DNA of 64,000 bases from Nomia melanderi (Eukaryota > Arthropoda > Insecta > Hymenoptera > Halictidae), in assembly GCF_051020985.1 (NCBI RefSeq), contig NW_027475138.1, positions 3,720,001 through 3,784,000 on the forward strand, written 5' to 3'. This document shows, piece after piece, positions 62,901 to 64,000 of this stretch (position 1 is its first letter; each line of letters starts with the position of its first letter). The position numbers and the translations under genes are program-made. The notes beneath the pieces were generated by a model. The model did not search any database, had not been told where the DNA came from, and was given only the letters and a program-made list of their open reading frames with translations.

Positions 62901-64000
62901 CCGAGAAAACCACCGTCTCATGGGGCCGGACACTCAGGGTCGGGAAAAAATCCAATATATATCTGGTGATATCTCGGGTGCTATTACAGATAGCGCAATA
63001 AATCAAAGTGCATTGTCTGTTGGAGGCCCTGGCGCATGAATCTGTGCAGCGGGAACGACCTCGGACCACCAGGGGCCGATAAAACTACAGTCTCATGCGG
63101 CCGGACACTCAGGGTCTGGGGAAAATCCAATATATATCTGGTGATATCTCCGGTCCTATTACAGATAGCGAAATAAATCAAAGTGCATTGTCTGTAGGAG
63201 GCCCTGGCGCATGAATCTGTGCAGCGGGAACGACCTCGGACCACCAGAGGCCGAGGAAACCACAGTCTCATGGGGCCGGACACTCAGGGTCAGGGGAAAA
63301 TCCAATATATATCCGGTGATATCTCGGGTGCTATTACAGATAGCGCAATAAATCAAAGTGCATCGTCTGTAGGAGGCCCTGGCGCATGAATCTGTGCAGC
63401 GGGAACGACCTCGGGCCACCAGGGGCCGAGAAAACCACAGTCTCATGGGGCCGGACTCTCAGGGTCGGGGGAAAATCCAATATATATCTGGTGATATCTC
63501 GGGTGCTATTAGAGATAGCGCAATAAACCAAAGTGAATTATCTGCAGGAGGCCCTGGCGCATGCATCTGTGCAGCGGGAACGACCTCGGACCACCAGGGG
63601 CCGAGAAAACCACCGTCTCATGGGGCTGGACACTCAGGGTGAGGGAAATATCCAATATATATCTGGTGTTATCTCGGGTGCTATTACAGATAGCGCAATA
63701 AATCAAAGTGCATTGTCTGTAGGAGGCCCTGGCGCATGAACCTGTGCAGCGGGAACGACCTCGGACCACCAGGGGCCGAGAAAACGACCGTCTCATGGGG
63801 CCGGACGCTCAGGGTCAGTGAAAAATCCAATATATATCTGGTGATATCTCGGGTGCTATTACAGATAGCGCCATAAATCAAAGGGCATTGTCTGTAGGAG
63901 GCCCTGGCGCATGAACCTGTGCAGCGGCAACGACCTCGGACCACCAGGGGCCGAGAAAACCACAGTCTCATGGGGCCGGACACTCAGGGTCAGGGGAAAA
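53984..64000. repeat. Right-hand satellite segment re-using monomer types of 0-28 kb
   Basis: About 57 monomers, continuous to the window edge. Short cassettes resemble the left half: 54000-54240 resembles 25120-25370; 55100-55500 resembles 10250-10620; 56210-56620 resembles 12060-12480; 57180-57560 resembles 22690-23060; 59460-59700 resembles 26730-26960; 60840-60960 resembles 770-880 (AAAGATAGCGC, AACTAAAG). Monomers with CTCCGGTCCTATT recur at 54396, 57022, 58248 and 63148. Single-base gains occur at 55941-55949 (GGGGAAAAAT), 59022 (GCTAGCGGG) and the CTCGAG variant, and one loss near 62413 (TCAGGTCAG). Confidence 0.75.
59937..59955 (+). repeat. CTCGAG-bearing +1 monomer variant, copy 4
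   Basis: CTCGAG at 59942-59947 with the extra G, GTCGCCTGAAGCTG upstream and CACTCTGGGCCAGG plus CAGATAACGC downstream. The AACGC change is also next to copies 1 and 2, so these three form one lineage. Confidence 0.85.

Larger units (their letters stand above)
1..64000. repeat. Satellite DNA array, 175-bp monomer, about 365 tandem copies
   Basis: The same landmarks (GATATC, CTCGGG, AATAAA, the GGCCCTGGCG core, CTCGG...CCGAG, CCAAT plus TATATAT) recur every 175 bp from the first base to the last, always in one orientation. The array begins and ends inside monomers, so it runs past both edges of the window. Tracking the phase shows only fourteen length changes: one of +40, four of +2, and single-base gains or losses for the rest. 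No insertion of foreign sequence is possible without breaking that phase, so transposons and genes are excluded. Long arrays with monomers of roughly 150-180 bp are typical of centromeric and pericentromeric heterochromatin in animals and plants; that location is an inference here. I do not recognise the family. Open frames of up to about 100 codons on both strands are by-products of the repeat. Confidence 0.98.

Noticed and set aside
1..64000. Hundreds of open reading frames of 60-123 codons on both strands, with similar predicted proteins
   Set aside because: They recur each 175 bp with the satellite. 175 is not a multiple of 3, each frame meets stops from the same repeat (TAA in the AATAAA region, TGA after the CAT, TAG), and their variation follows the DNA repeat without codon preference. 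No start context, domain or signal peptide is seen.
1..64000. CRISPR array
   Set aside because: There are no short constant repeats alternating with unique spacers; the entire 175-bp unit repeats and variants are shared between units.
1..64000. tRNA- or 5S-derived repeat with RNA polymerase III boxes
   Set aside because: A GGATCGACCTC variant weakly resembles a B box but misses key positions, and no A box stands at a suitable distance.
1..64000. Known alpha-satellite or other named family
   Set aside because: Length near 171-175 bp is similar to alpha satellite, but the sequence (about 52-53% G+C, GGCCCTGGCG core) does not resemble it and I cannot match it to any named satellite from memory.

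Overview
The whole 64 kb window is one uninterrupted head-to-tail array of a satellite DNA with a 175-bp monomer. Every monomer lies in the same orientation. Following the landmark positions from start to end gives about 365 monomers and a net phase drift of only 51 bp, of which 40 bp come from a single event at 21381-21460. I see no protein-coding gene, RNA gene, transposon, CRISPR array or unique sequence. The many short open frames (about 65-100 codons) are the same few frames recurring in each monomer. Because 175 is not a multiple of 3, no reading frame can continue through the array. Long satellite of nucleosome-scale monomer length points to a eukaryotic centromeric, pericentromeric or other heterochromatic region. 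I do not recognise the monomer and cannot name the organism. One consensus-like monomer (614-788) is about 52-53% G+C and has 8 CpG sites.

Layout. 1-1805 is repeated without a difference I could see at 8051-9855, a spacing of 46 monomers (8050 bp). The sequence between (1806-8050) is a more diverged mixture and holds three copies of an old-looking divergent monomer type. 9856-18410 is dense in local higher-order repeats: a 4-monomer unit near 10.15-11.46 kb, an 11-monomer (1925 bp) unit at 13.56-17.41 kb, and a 32-monomer spaced copy (11.6-12.7 kb against 17.2-18.3 kb). 18.4-21.6 kb is mixed and ends in a 215-bp hybrid monomer. 21.6-25.07 kb holds two copies of a 10-monomer (1750 bp) unit. 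25-33.6 kb is a mosaic of cassettes.

The centre-right (33.6-54 kb) is dominated by one large duplication. 35022-42081 matches 48502-53983 with about five substitutions in the first 2.1 kb. The right copy lacks 11 monomers and carries 2 extra ones. A 21-monomer (3675 bp) spaced copy (42.9-44.4 kb and 46.6-48.1 kb) sits between them. 54-64 kb returns to monomer types seen at 0-28 kb.

There are no genes working together here. The story is array turnover: frequent substitution, very few indels, and unequal exchange or conversion of blocks from 4 to 77 monomers. All identity statements come from reading by eye and from aligned landmark positions, not from an alignment program. The duplications could in part reflect assembly of a hard region and need long-read support.
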